From Aotearoamyces nothofagi (lineage: Eukaryota; Ascomycota; Leotiomycetes; Leotiales; Tympanidaceae), in assembly GCA_015345905.1 (NCBI GenBank), contig JADDTR010000008.1:1-64000 (forward strand): a stretch of 64,000 nucleotides of DNA, read 5' to 3'. The notes beneath the pieces are model-generated. The model was not told the DNA's origin and did not search any database. It saw only the letters and a list, made by a program, of their open reading frames with translations. Both the position numbers and the translations under genes were made by a program. Below, piece after piece: positions 1 to 10,614 of the stretch (its first letter is position 1; every line of letters begins with the position of its first letter).

Positions 1-177
1 CTATTATTGCTTTTAATATATAAATCTAATTATCTATTTAATTATATATTCTAAACTTCTACTTTATAACTAGTATTGACTCTACTTTAATCTACTTTCT
101 ACTTGACTTTCTATATAAAATTCTACTTAAAGACAGCTTATATTATTTTCCCAGCTCGGCTGGGAAAATCACTCTGT

Positions 178-745
178 ACTTGAGCACTCCTAGGAATTGG
201 GTTCCTGCACTTCTAGGAATTGGATATATACGCTCCTATAAATTGAGTGCCTATACTCCTGGGAATTGGGTTCCTGCACTCTTGGGAATTGGGTTCCTGC
301 ACTTCTATAAACTGGGTTCCTATACTCCTAGGAATTGGGTCCCTGCACTCCTAGGAATTGGGTTCCTATACTTCTAGGAATTGGATATATACACTCCTAT
401 AAATTGGGTGCCTATACTCCTATAAATCGGGTATCTACACTCCTAGGAATTGGGTTCCTACACTCTTATAAATTGGGTCTCTATACTCCTAGAAATCGGG
501 TTCTTACACTCCTATAAATCGGGTGTCTATACTTCTACAAATTGGGTATCTACACTTCTATAAATTGGGACTCTACACTCTTGGGAATTGGGTCCTTATA
601 CTCCTATAAATTGGGTTTCTACACTCCTGTAAATTGGGACTCTACACTCCTGGGAATTGGGTATATACACTCCTAGGAATTGGGTATATATACTCTCTAG
701 GAATTGGGTGTATACACTCTCTAGGAATTGGATACCTATACTCTT
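178..745. repeat. AT-rich minisatellite array 1
   Basis: Dozens of imperfect head-to-tail copies of a unit of about 21-24 bp, with core CTCCTAGGAATTGGGT followed by a variable spacer such as TCCTGCA or ATATACA. The core contains the palindrome CCTAGG. Open frames across it only reflect the unit period (translated repeats of the type PRNWVPALLGIG) and are not genes. Copy divergence is mostly at C/T and G/A positions. Confidence 0.95.
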
Positions 746-826
746 AGACAACCCCATCTAGGAATTCAATACATATATATAGTAGTATACTTGGTAGTAT
801 ATACAACCAAAGAACAGGCAATTCTA

Positions 827-1067
827 GAAACTAAATATATAAATAACTCAACAACCACTATAGATATACTAATTCTGAGAGCGGCAATGAAACTGCACTA
901 TTGAGTATATCTAGGCCCTAAATTCTAGGGCCTATAGAACCATGTTGAAATTCTTAGGGTTATTGGTATTATAGTATAATATCGATAGGTGTCTATATAG
1001 ACTATACCTTAAATCTCCTATAGTAAAAAATTGTTATTATAGTATAATACTAGAGCACTAGTATTAG
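827..1067. repeat. 240-bp repeat block, copy 1 (transposon left-end-like)
   Basis: This block runs from GAAACTAAATATATAAATAA to CACTAGTATTAG. It carries AATAACTCAACAAC, which is the inverse of a motif at 2846-2859 beyond the transposase fragment, so it resembles the left end of the Tc1/mariner element. It also holds two near-palindromic TATTATAGTATAATA motifs. Confidence 0.85.
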
Positions 1068-1084
1068 TGTATATACTTGGTAGT

Positions 1085-1632
1085 ATATACACTCCTAGAA
1101 ATTGAGTGAATTAGATATATACTGCTTCCTAGGAATTAGATATATACTACTCTCTAGGAATTAGATATATACACTCTTTAGAAATTGGGTATATACACTC
1201 TCTAGAAATTGGGTATATACTTCCTAGAAATTGGATAAATTGGATATACACTACTGTCTAGGAATTAGATATATATACTCTCTAGGAATTGGGTATATAT
1301 ACTCTCTAGGAATTGGGTTGTCTATATACTCAGACAACTCTATTCAGAAATTCAGTATATACACTCGGTAGTATATATACTTCTAGGAATTGAGTGAATT
1401 AGATATATACTACTTTCTAGAAATTGGGTATATATACTCCTAGGAATTGGATATATACACTCTCTAGAAATTGGATATATATACTCTCTAGGAATTGGGT
1501 ATATATACTCCTAGAAATTGGATGTATATACTCTCTAGGAATTGGGTATATATACTCCTAGAAATTGAATGTATATACTCTCTAGAAATTGGATATATAT
1601 ACTCTCTAGGAATTGGGTGCCTATATACTTAG
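1085..1632. repeat. AT-rich minisatellite array 2
   Basis: A second array of the same unit as at 178-745, with core CTCTCTAGGAATTGGGTATA and period about 22-24 bp. Together with the block that follows, it forms a higher-order repeat: block copies 1 and 2 are 885 bp apart and are preceded by the same CAACCCCAT-containing spacer (near 748 and 1633). Confidence 0.93.
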
Positions 1633-1711
1633 GCAACCCCATTTGGGAATTCGGTATATATACTCGGTAGTGTACTTGGTAGTATATACAACCGAAGAAT
1701 AGGCAATTCTA

Positions 1712-1952
1712 GAAACTAAATATATAAATAACTCAACAACCACTACAGATATACTAATTCTAAGAGCGGCAATAAAACTGTACAATTGAGTATATCTAGG
1801 CCCTAAATTCTAGAGCCTATAGGACTATATTGAAATTCTTAGGGTTATTGGTATTATAGTATAATATCAATAGATGTCTATACAGACTATATCTTAAATC
1901 TCCTATAGTAAAAAATTGGTATTATAGTGTAATACTAGAGCACTAGTATTAG
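1712..1952. repeat. 240-bp repeat block, copy 2
   Basis: Same block as 827-1067, nearly identical in length (241 bp). It is followed at 1953-2082 by a tandem partial copy of its own second half, which starts at the TTGAAATTCTTA motif. Confidence 0.85.
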
Positions 1953-2082
1953 AACCACTTTGAAATTCTTAAGGTTATTGGTATTATAGTATAATACCAA
2001 TAGGTACCTATATAGACTATATCTTAAATCTCCTATAGTAAAAAATTGGTATTACAGTGTAATACTAGAGTACTAGTGTTAG

Positions 2083-2322
2083 GAACTAAATATATAAATA
2101 ACTCAACAACCACTATAGATATACTAATTCTAAGAGCAGCAATGAAACTGTACAATTGAGTACATCTAGGCTCTAAATTCTAGGGCCTATAGGACCATGT
2201 TGAAATTCTTAGGGTTATTGGTATTATAGTATAATATCGATAGATGCCTATACAGACTATACCTTAAATCTCCTATAGTAAAAAATTGGTATTATAGTAT
2301 AATACCAGAGCACTAGTATTAG
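2083..2322. repeat. 240-bp repeat block, copy 3, joined to transposase fragment
   Basis: The third copy, 240 bp. Unlike copies 1 and 2, it runs straight into sequence encoding the transposase fragment. This suggests it is the in-place left end of the element and that the other two copies are duplicates. Confidence 0.85.
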
Positions 2323-2859
2323 AGTTGCTTTATAGGAGCAGAATTAGATCCATTGGTAATTTTGGAAAAGGGGGCTAGAATGAACCAAACTCGCTATACT
2401 GAAGAGGTACTTAAACCATTCTTTATTCCCTTCTATAAGAAGATGCAAAGAAAGTTTAGACGGCCAAAGTCACCTGTCTACTTACAAGAAGATGGAGCAA
2501 AGTATCACTTTGCAAAAATCCCAACTGAGTATAAGAAGTCTCAAAAGGTTCACCTTCTTGAATGGCCTGCTCAGTCTCTAGATTTGGCTCCTATTGAGAA
2601 TCTTTGGAAGCAGGCCAAGAATTCAGTAGCAGGGCGAAGACATAGGATCAGGAATATTGCTCAAATGGAGGAGGTATTGAGAGATGAGTGGTCAAAGATT
2701 AAAGGGGAAGCATTGGAAAAGTTGTCTCAGAGTATATATAAAAGAATTGCTCTATACATTAAGGCAAAAGGCGGGTCTATTAAATATTAAACTTAAACAG
2801 TTCTATCAATCATCTACATCTTATTTCATTCATTTATATAATAGCGTTGTTGAGTTATT
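2097..2859 (+). mobile_element. Internally deleted Tc1/mariner-type DNA transposon
   Basis: Inverted ends AATAACTCAACAAC (2097-2110) and GTTGTTGAGTTATT (2846-2859) bracket about 760 bp that includes the C-terminal part of a DDE transposase. A full element of this group is normally well over 1 kb with a transposase of about 340-550 residues, so most of the coding part, including the DNA-binding domain and the first catalytic Asp, is missing. A TA lies just left of the left end; no matching TA is seen on the right. The true ends may lie further out, because CAACCCC occurs on both flanks (near 748/1633 and, inverted, near 2875). The element cannot be autonomous. Confidence 0.7.
2353..2790 (+). 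pseudogene. Tc1/mariner transposase C-terminal fragment (DDE_3)
   Basis: An open frame of 145 codons matching the C-terminal half of IS630/Tc1/mariner transposases. VYLQEDGAKYH carries the second catalytic Asp (residue 47 of the frame) and SLDLAPIENLWKQ carries the Glu (residue 82). The 34-residue spacing is the DD34E type of Tc1-like enzymes. The helix-turn-helix region and the first Asp are absent, and AT-rich repeat sequence sits where they should be. The first ATG is simply the first one in the frame and is unlikely to be a native start. It lies between inverted repeats, downstream of repeat block 3. I regard it as a dead remnant. Confidence 0.85.
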
Positions 2860-2954
2860 CCATTTTAAAGTTGGGGGGTTGCTGTTCGGAAGCGACGAAC
2901 ACTTCCTGTACCCAATTTTGTACATTCTATACAAGTTAAATCCAGCTAAGAAAT

Positions 2955-4451
2955 TCAGCTCCACAAGTTTCCAACTATATCTGTCCCGTTTTGATATTCA
3001 GTCCACGTAAGACCATCATCCGCAACCCGCCACGCTATAATACTATCTGCATCACCATCCTTACTTGCGCTCGCAAATGCAGTCCCAAGCTGTGTCATTG
3101 TAAGTGAGTTATATACTGTACTCGTAGAGCTATTGAGCATTGCAGCGGGGACATTCTGTGTTTGGATCCAATCGTTCTTTGCGCCAGCCCAGGTGCTGAC
3201 AGCAATGCCTGTAGAAGCCATCGAGAGGACTTCGATGAATTTGTCGTAGCCCTCGTAATCGCCCGAAAGGATGGATCCCCAAGATGCAGCGGCGATCGGA
3301 ACTGAAGGCGGCATAGAGTTGTAGGTCTGCGTGACATAGAGCCAGCCGTTGACTGGTAGGTGTCAGTAAATATATTTGTTGTTCGTAATGTAGCTTTTCT
3401 TTCTTTCTTACCTCCGTCGTTTGGAGAAGCTGGATTCCATGACGCTAGATCCATATTTAAGACGGTGGCTCGCTGGTAGTAGAGATTAATTTGGTCCCCT
3501 TGACCGGATCTCTTAAAAGGCTGGAGGGCCAATCCTGTACTAGTCTGGGCTTTGAGATCTAGTTGCGAGGTCGACCAAGTGCCGGTGCTCGTATAGTTCG
3601 CGATCTGGACTTGCTGATTCTGGTCTTGGTATGCTAGAATTGTCTTGTTTGAACACAAAGCACACTCGTCGAACATAGCAGCAAGACTCGATGTTGGAAG
3701 GGCTGCTAACTGAGGAAAAGACCGACTTGACCATGCGCTGCCGTTATAGTGGAGCTGTTGAATTGTATTTTCGGAATCTAGATAGAACAACTTGATCTAC
3801 TACTGTCAGTATTTCTACAATCCGAAAACGAGGTAGATATACAGAATCATTTGTAGGAGAGACGGCGGCACCAATATGAGAGCCATTCTGGGGATAGAAC
3901 CCGCTTCCAACCGGCGCAGTTTCCCAGGTACTCCCCCCAGATTGTGACGCTTCTATGAGCCTTGATGAATTGTCTGTAAAATACACACGAGTCTGCAGTG
4001 TACCGTCGGTATCGTTCCACCCTACCGCCGCGATATTTCTCGCGATGGTAGCTGTAGCATTTGTAGATGGAGTCGCGCTCGGGCTCGGGCTGGGCGCTGT
4101 GCTAGATTTCGAATGCCTTGATCCTACAACACCTCCAACGACTGCGCCGACGATAACCAGCACGGCGGCGACTCCTGCAAAGATCAGCCATTTCCTCCTA
4201 GGAGCGCGGCTATGCGCGAAATGGGTTCCGGCGTCTGCAGGTATAGGGTTGAGGCCGTCGTGATAAAGATCCAGGTTTTCCAGTTTCTGCTTGTCTGGAG
4301 TTGCTCCGGCCGACGCGCCCTGGTTGTAGTTTGTCGCAATATTTTGCTGCTGCAGTCCATCCCAAGCGCTATGTTGCTCCGATCCCCACAGCGGCTCTAA
4401 CGTACTGTGATTCAGAACGGGCTCTAATGTGCTATGATCCTCTGGCATCAT
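2955..4451 (-). CDS. Membrane-anchored fucose-specific-lectin-like protein
   Basis: Three exons, 4451-3843, 3796-3412 and 3352-2955, give 463 residues. Introns are 46 and 59 bp, GT-AG, phases 0 and 1. Residues 1-88 are a hydrophilic, probably cytosolic tail with a basic RAPRRK just before a transmembrane helix at about 89-110. A Ser/Thr/Pro linker follows, then an extracellular domain. That domain has recurring VGWNDTDGTLQTRVYFT and LFYLDSENTIQQLHY segments, typical of the six-bladed fungal fucose-specific lectin fold (AAL/FleA family, Pfam Fungal_lectin). Soluble FleA proteins are about 310 residues, so this is the anchored, longer type common in Pezizomycotina. Ligand binding cannot be confirmed from sequence alone. 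An ATG pair at 4451/4448 is the likely start. The transposon remnant ends about 95 bp past the stop codon. Confidence 0.82.
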
Positions 4452-6051
4452 GGACGAAAAGAACGTGAAATTGATCGCTTCACCGAGTAGAAAAGAGTCC
4501 AAAGAGAAGAACAACAAGGAAACGCTGGAAAACGAAGGTATCCCAACTCCACAGTGCATTGGTATTGCTCACTAATCTATATCCTAGCAGGCCCTTCACC
4601 TGAGACGCCAAGTGCAGGGCCGTACCGCTGCGCTTCCTCGAAGACACCGGCGGCCAATTACCTAGGGAGCGACACTGCAGCCCGACACTAGGAAGGATCA
4701 CAGCCTGCCTCCTGGCCGGCGCTGGCCGTGCTGACAGCATATAACGAAGACGATCCGAGTCTCATGGTGGAGCGATCATCCAGCCCAGATGGAGCCATAG
4801 GTGGCTATTCTTGCGTACAGAGCCCACCGCCATTGCCGATTCCGCAGGCATTCCCTCGTAAGTCCTGCCACTCTCACCAGCCAGATAGATGCCGAGTTAT
4901 GCCCATGAACTCAGCCATGTAACATGCTGCGTTTACGGTATATCAGCTTCACCAAGGGACCGCGTTTGTGAATACATTAGATAAGCTTTACAGGAGCGCC
5001 TTGTTCGCTTCTCCGGACAGCGCCTAAGCTTGCAATAAACATCGTGGCTGGTTGTGGGCGCGGCATTTAAGCTTAACCCCATCATGGCGCAGCATAGGTT
5101 AAAGCAAATATACGAACGGTCAGTCACCTTGTTTATAGGGGCAGAATAATATATAGGAGATAGCGATATATCCTCGTGAGAACACATGGACTTTCTTTGC
5201 AGACTTTGCGTCGCAGAGTAGATGACGCTCCGTTGGTCCTCTGGGGGCCGCTGTCGCCGAGGCTGCCCCAAATGCCCTTGAATTGATTCCTTCTATACCT
5301 ACTGGTCAGTGTTGGGCGCTTAGCCTTAGGCCTTAGACATCATGTACTTACTGTATCTAAGCGGCGTCAGATGATCTGGCTTAGCGAGCATCACTTTCAT
5401 CTTGAATACCTGAGCCCTCGTCTTGCTATCGTCTTGGACGCTACTGAATGGGCCCTTAACTTGACATTGTCTTCGACTTTTCTTCTCTGTCTTCTTTCGG
5501 TATATTGTATCTCCTGGTCATCTTTCGGTCATCAAATATCTTCAGTGCTTTCTGCCTTCTTAATCTTTAGGTCTCACAACTTTATATTTCCTCCGTGTTT
5601 TCTCCAGTTCCCTAGCACTATACCAGCTTTATTTTCAAGCTGCGTACTTCCCCGTATCCACGGGGTTTTGCTTGTTGGCTCGTGATAGCGAATAGCTATA
5701 GCGATGTTGATGCTGCATAAAACATAGGGAATAGATAGGGCAATAGGATAGAAACTTTTAATACAGTCCGTTGGTTCGAATGTCTGCAGCTCTACGGATC
5801 CATATATTTAATTCAAACAGAAATATTCAGACTATTATCGAATGATTTTCATAATAATATAGCTATGAGTCTATATGAGACATGCTATCCCCGTCTAATT
5901 CAGAACGCCAACCCAAATGAAATGCAGGTCTATACCTTCCAAGCTGTCTAATCACTCGCTTATCATCATTAACCAGTTCTCAAGGGCATTATATGCTACG
6001 CAAGGATATCAAGTCTATGAACAACAAAGAACGGTATATCCAATGCGTCCT
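4452..6051. other. Intergenic region between lectin and ABC-F genes
   Basis: About 1.6 kb that includes the lectin promoter on its left side. Open frames here are short, overlapping and without recognisable motifs. A short hairpin CCCCGTATCCACGGGG lies near 5651. I see no gene. Confidence 0.6.
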
Positions 6052-9000
6052 CTAAGCCTCATCATCCGTGTCTACAGGATGTGCTGTACCCTTTGGCGAA
6101 TTGAGCTAATAAATCTTGGTTAGCAGTCATAAATAGTCAGGTGGTTATAATAGGACGTACCCATTCAATATGTCTCAATCTTCTCCTAACCTCCCGCTCC
6201 TTCAAGTCCTTCTTTGTGATCTTCTTCTTCTTCTTGGATCTGAAAGCCATATCCCCATTATCCTCGGCTCCACTGTTTACGGCGGAGGCTGTGGCGCTAC
6301 TGACTGCGCTGCTTCCAGGCCTGCTGCTGTCTTCAAATCGATCTGCAGCGACGGCCATGAAACCCTTGTGAGTCACACGACCATCGACAACATGCCATTG
6401 CTCTGGGCACAAAGCGCCGACGAACTCCTCGTTGTGAGAAATCATGACGACACCACCCTTGTAGTCACGAATGGCTACAGCCAAACCACCAAGAGATTCA
6501 CGATCCAAGAAATTGGTAGGCTCATCAAGAACGAGAAGATGGGGGTTGTTCCACATGGCACCAGCCAGAACAACCTTGACTTTCTGGCCACCAGAAAGTC
6601 CAGAGATCTCGTTGTGGTTGGCAATCTCTGGGTCAAGTCCAAGATCCTCGAAATGCTTCGAGATGACCTTTGGTGAAAGCTCACGGAATCCAAGACCTTC
6701 TCTAGAAGCTTCATGATCATCAAACTCTTGGATTAACTTGTTGAATCCAAGCTCGACAAGAGTCTCACGAGAGATCTGGGAGTTGTACTTGGGTAGCATG
6801 CCAATCCATTTACTAAAAGAACGTTAGTTGTGTTCGAATTTGGGAATTCAGTAGACTTACATCTCGTACTGGAAACTCTTCTTCCACTTTTGGCGACCCA
6901 TGATTGCCTCGATACGACGTTCACCCTCTCCCAAGTTAACCATTTTTTCCATCTGGGCCTTGTCCTCGTCAGATAGAACGCGAGTCTGTTTCATGTAGAC
7001 CTCACGATCGTCACCATTGGCGTAACGCCACTGGAGATACTGGTTGGGGGTCTTCTCGAGATGCATCTCAACGTGCTCGAGAGCGTGCTGCTTGATGTAT
7101 CCGATACGCAAATTGGGATGCTTCTCAACGCGACCTGAGGTAGGGACAGTCTCGCCGGTCAACAGCTTGATGAGAGTTGACTTTCCGGCGCCATTACCAC
7201 CAATGATCGCAGTTCTGGATGAAAGTGATAGCTGGCAAGAAACGTCGAACAAGGATGGTTTTGTAGATCCCGGATATGTATAGGAACAGTTGGTCATACG
7301 AAGAATGGATCGTGTGTTTGACTTAACGCCAGTTAGTATGCCGGGAGGTGGGAACTTGAATTGTGCGTTGGAGTCAGAAAGTGTGTAGTAACTCTTTGCT
7401 TCCGGCTTTGCCTGGACAAAAGCAGCCAAGTTGCCCTTGTAGCAAGCGAGTTTCTTTCCTGGTTCGTAATGATAGATATCGGTACAGACCGCGTCGAGGA
7501 ATCCAGAGTCGTGACTAACGATCAAACTCGTGATCTCGGTGTGAGACTTCAAGTACTCTTGAAGCCACTTTACGTTGGCAACATCCAAGTGATTGGTAGG
7601 TTCGTCAAGAAGTAGCACATCCGCCTTCATCAACATAGCTCTAGCAAGAGCCAGTTTCATCTTCCATCCTCCAGAAAGGGATCCGACCTTCTCAGATTGA
7701 CGACCCTCAGGGCCAGCAGTGAAGCCAACTTCAGCCAAAACTTCAGAAACACGCTCCCGACCAGCAGAGCCGACAGCAGGATCCTTCAAGACAAAGTCGA
7801 GAATGCTGATATCGGCATCTTCGCCCTGGTTATGCTCAACGAAGCACGTTCGGAGAACATCTTGACTTGGGAAACCTTCAAGCTTGCCGTTGGAGATAGC
7901 ACGCATGAGAGTTGACTTTCCAGCACCGTTACGGCCACAAAGACCATATCTGTGGCCTTTGAGGAGACGCAAGTTTGTGTGCGAAAGCAAAAGCATACCG
8001 CCGTAAGCTAGGGAGAAGTCGGTATTGACGATTTCAATCTCGCCATCATCTTCTTTAACGGGCTTTCCGAACTTGCGCTGATCCTCCTCGACATAGAACT
8101 GCTGAACTGCCTCGCCAACAGTTTTGGCAGCCTCGGGAGTTTTCAGGAGCTGGGCAAGGTACGGACCAACGCGAGCTGAAATACGAGGCGTTTGACGGTG
8201 GTTTACATCCTCAGCCACCATTGCAGAGATATATAGCTTTGCAACATTGAAGGTGGTAACATCTCCAGAGACACCTCCAGCCTTCTTGATCTCGGCATCG
8301 AGGACCTTGAGGACATCATCTGTAGAGGTGCGAACGAGCGCTCCGCTATCGGCATGGGCATTATCATCACCCATGGCCTGATCAATGACCTTGAAAGCTC
8401 TGGTAGCCATCTCACGAACTTCTGGAAGAGAAGCTCTGTCCTGAACGGCCTTCACACCGGGCTTCAACTTTGGCAAGAAAGTACGAGCCTCAACTGGATC
8501 GTGGACAAGCTTTGTCAAGTTCTCCACAACGACAACGGTTTGTCTAAGGACTTCTTGTGCGGTAGTAGGTGTATTGAGAGATCGCTCTAGAAGTGGCGTA
8601 AGAAGCGCCAGAACGGGAGAAGTGACGATTGCTACAAAGGTTGTTTGTGAAAGGGCGTGGATGGCCTTTTGCAGAGTTTCAGTGGATGGGTTCTGCATTG
8701 TTGCAATGAGAAGAGGAATTCTTGGGGTAACATCGTCGTTGGAAAGGAGGGTGGTGAGCGAAGTCATTGTTGCAACTGCTTGCTTCTCAACCTCACTCTT
8801 CAAGTCGTGCATACCGGCCTCGACGATTGGAATGAGCCCTGCAAGCTTAGTACCCATAGCCTCACGAAGAACATCCTTGTCATTGGCTTCCTCCTTGCTG
8901 CTGCCGATTGCGAGCTTTGCCTTGTCGGCCATACGTTGAAGTAGTTTGTAGCCACCGACAGTTCCTTGCCATTTACCAGAGCGCTTGGCAAGGTATGCAG

Positions 9001-9454
9001 AAAGGACGGGCAAGAGACCAACGACAAGAGCCTCGGCGCTTAATTGGGCAAATAGCGAGTCAAGAGCATACTGGGCAGCATCTCTGACGACGGCGCCCTT
9101 GTCCGAAAGAGCATCGAGTGCGCAAGGGATGAGGCCACCATCCTGGACAAGGAAGATAACCTCGGCAATAGGCTGCTGAGTGGGAAATCTCTCGAAGAGA
9201 GCGCCGAGAAGATTCTGGGCACTCTCTCTCTTCAAGCCGCTCTTCTTGTCAGCCGCAGCCTTTTTGATGTCTGCAATGATGCCGAAATCATGAAGACCTC
9301 GGTAGCCGACGGAGTTGAGGAGGATTTGGGTCAGAGCGTACGAGGCATCAACGGAGGCGGCGGAAGACTGAGCAGTGAAGATAGTATCGAGGAGAGAAGA
9401 GATCTCTGCTTGAGTAGGGGCAACCTTTGACGGCTCAGAAGATTTGGAAATCAT
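6052..9454 (-). CDS. elf1: EF-3-like ABC-F ATPase of the New1/Elf1 type
   Basis: Three exons, 9454-6861, 6812-6161 and 6105-6052, encode 1099 residues; introns are 48 and 55 bp. Order: HEAT-like repeats (about 80-360), ABC1 with Walker A GRNGAGKST (about 507), SGGWK (594) and LLLDEPTNHLD (614), then ABC2 with GGNGAGKST (752), LSGGQK (937) and VLDEPTNFLD (958). A chromodomain-like insert sits around FQYEIKWIGMLPKYN (860-875). A Lys-rich stretch and a tail ending SPKGTAHPVDTDDEA follow. That tail and the KEREVRRRLRHIEW motif fit S. pombe Elf1 / S. cerevisiae New1 rather than EF-3 itself. New1 is known as a ribosome-associated factor acting in termination/recycling; Elf1 was linked to mRNA export. 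The 54-bp last exon supplies the conserved tail. The start at 9454 has context CAACCATG; the frame stays open 90 codons further upstream. Confidence 0.9.
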
Positions 9455-10285
9455 GGTTGCTTGTGTGCGGGGAGGCGAAACGTGGTGGGGCATGCTTCGA
9501 CCGTGCAACGCCCGAAAAATCTTCAAACGAGGATTTCGTTCAGTAGATAAGATCGATATGCTTCGAGATGTTGTATATAAACTGGAATACTTGACAATAT
9601 TCGAGACAGATACGCCGTGTTCAAGAGGGTGAGCGGCGTGCCGCGGTCGCAGAAAAAGTCGAGACTTGGCACAGGGAAGATGTGGGAAATCTGAGAGGTT
9701 CTGACGATGCAGATTAGTGAGCACGAACTGAGTGAAGTCTCAGCCGCGAGTGGCACAAGACTGTGAGGATGGAGTGAAGACGGTCAGTGCTAACTGAATG
9801 ATTTCAGTTTACGGGAAGAAAGAAAAGGCTGAGATGGATGGAAGTAAGATCAGTTTCAATTATTTTCCTCGCTGGCGCCAGGCTTGATCCGGTCTAGCAT
9901 ATCCGCCAGGGTTGGCGAGGGACGGTTATCAATCTCAATGTGCGCAATCCGACTCGACTCGCCCCATAAGTCACGAGTTCCAGCAACACGTGAAGCGCCG
10001 AAGAGGAAATCTTGATGCCTTAATCTCCATTAATGTGGAAAAGAAGGAAGAGAAAAAGAGTTTTTGCACTCCATCACCATCATCCGCTGTTAGCTTCCGG
10101 CATTCTGTTAAGCGATTAGCCTGTGCACGTACAAAAGTACGTAAATTACGGTACTTGTCTCCTGGCCAAGGTCTCTAGCCACCTACGGGCTACTACTTAC
10201 TTTGTCTTGTCTGGGTAGGTCCTCACTACGCACGCCGGCAATACATACAGACAGGACAATACAATCAATACAGACTGTACCATCT

Positions 10286-10345
10286 GTGCCTCAGGCACTC
10301 AACCGTTCGTGTCCGCGATAAGCAAAGGATTCATGCCTGAGGCAC
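10286..10345. promoter_or_regulatory. Paired near-palindromes GTGCCTSAGGCAC
   Basis: GTGCCTCAGGCAC at 10286-10298 and TGCCTGAGGCAC at 10334-10345 are each nearly self-complementary, inverted relative to one another, and 48 bp apart. They lie 270-330 bp upstream of the DUF1275 start. They could be a dimeric-regulator site pair or a long hairpin; the binding protein is unknown. Confidence 0.4.
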
Positions 10346-10560
10346 GCGATAGGTACGGCCGACCTGCTCACCGGCCTTAAGTCAGATAAGGCCTTTTTAA
10401 TGATAGCGTCGCGTTTATATGTGTGCGTGAGTGGCCAGCGTGCCACGCTCGGCTGGATTTGGGGATTTGTTTTTCTTCTACGCCGGCCGCTCGCCGGGGA
10501 TATGTGAGTGGCTTTTGATCGCGAGCACGCCATGCGCATACCGAAACGGTGTAGGGGAGG

Positions 10561-10567
10561 TATAAAG
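10561..10567 (+). promoter_or_regulatory. TATA-like box of DUF1275 gene
   Basis: TATAAAG, 54 bp upstream of the ATG at 10615. A start site about 30 bp downstream would give a short 5' UTR of roughly 20 nt. Confidence 0.45.
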
Positions 10568-10614
10568 GAAGTCCGAGTCTGGGGAGAGCGCGCATCAGCA
10601 TCTCCATCTGCACG

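Larger units (their letters stand above)
9455..10614. other. Divergent intergenic region, ABC-F / DUF1275 genes
   Basis: A 1.16-kb shared upstream region of two divergent genes. The part next to the ABC-F gene is probably 5' UTR, as the reading frame remains open there to 9724. The right part holds a pair of near-palindromes (10286-10345) and a TATA-like box at 10561. No gene seen. Confidence 0.6.

Noticed and set aside
180-517. Open frames with repeated PRNWVPALLGIG-type peptides
   Set aside because: They arise from the 22-24-bp minisatellite; no start context, and the period, not selection, keeps the frame open.
1-2352. CRISPR-like array
   Set aside because: Units are adjacent with variable, non-unique short spacers in eukaryotic DNA; this is an ordinary minisatellite.
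5371-5685. Hydrophobic 104-codon frame
   Set aside because: Leu/Ser/Phe-rich because of CT-rich DNA; no signal peptide logic, splice sites or homology that I recognise.
5765-5800. GGTTCGAAT, resembling a tRNA T-loop
   Set aside because: No matching acceptor or anticodon stems can be drawn around it.
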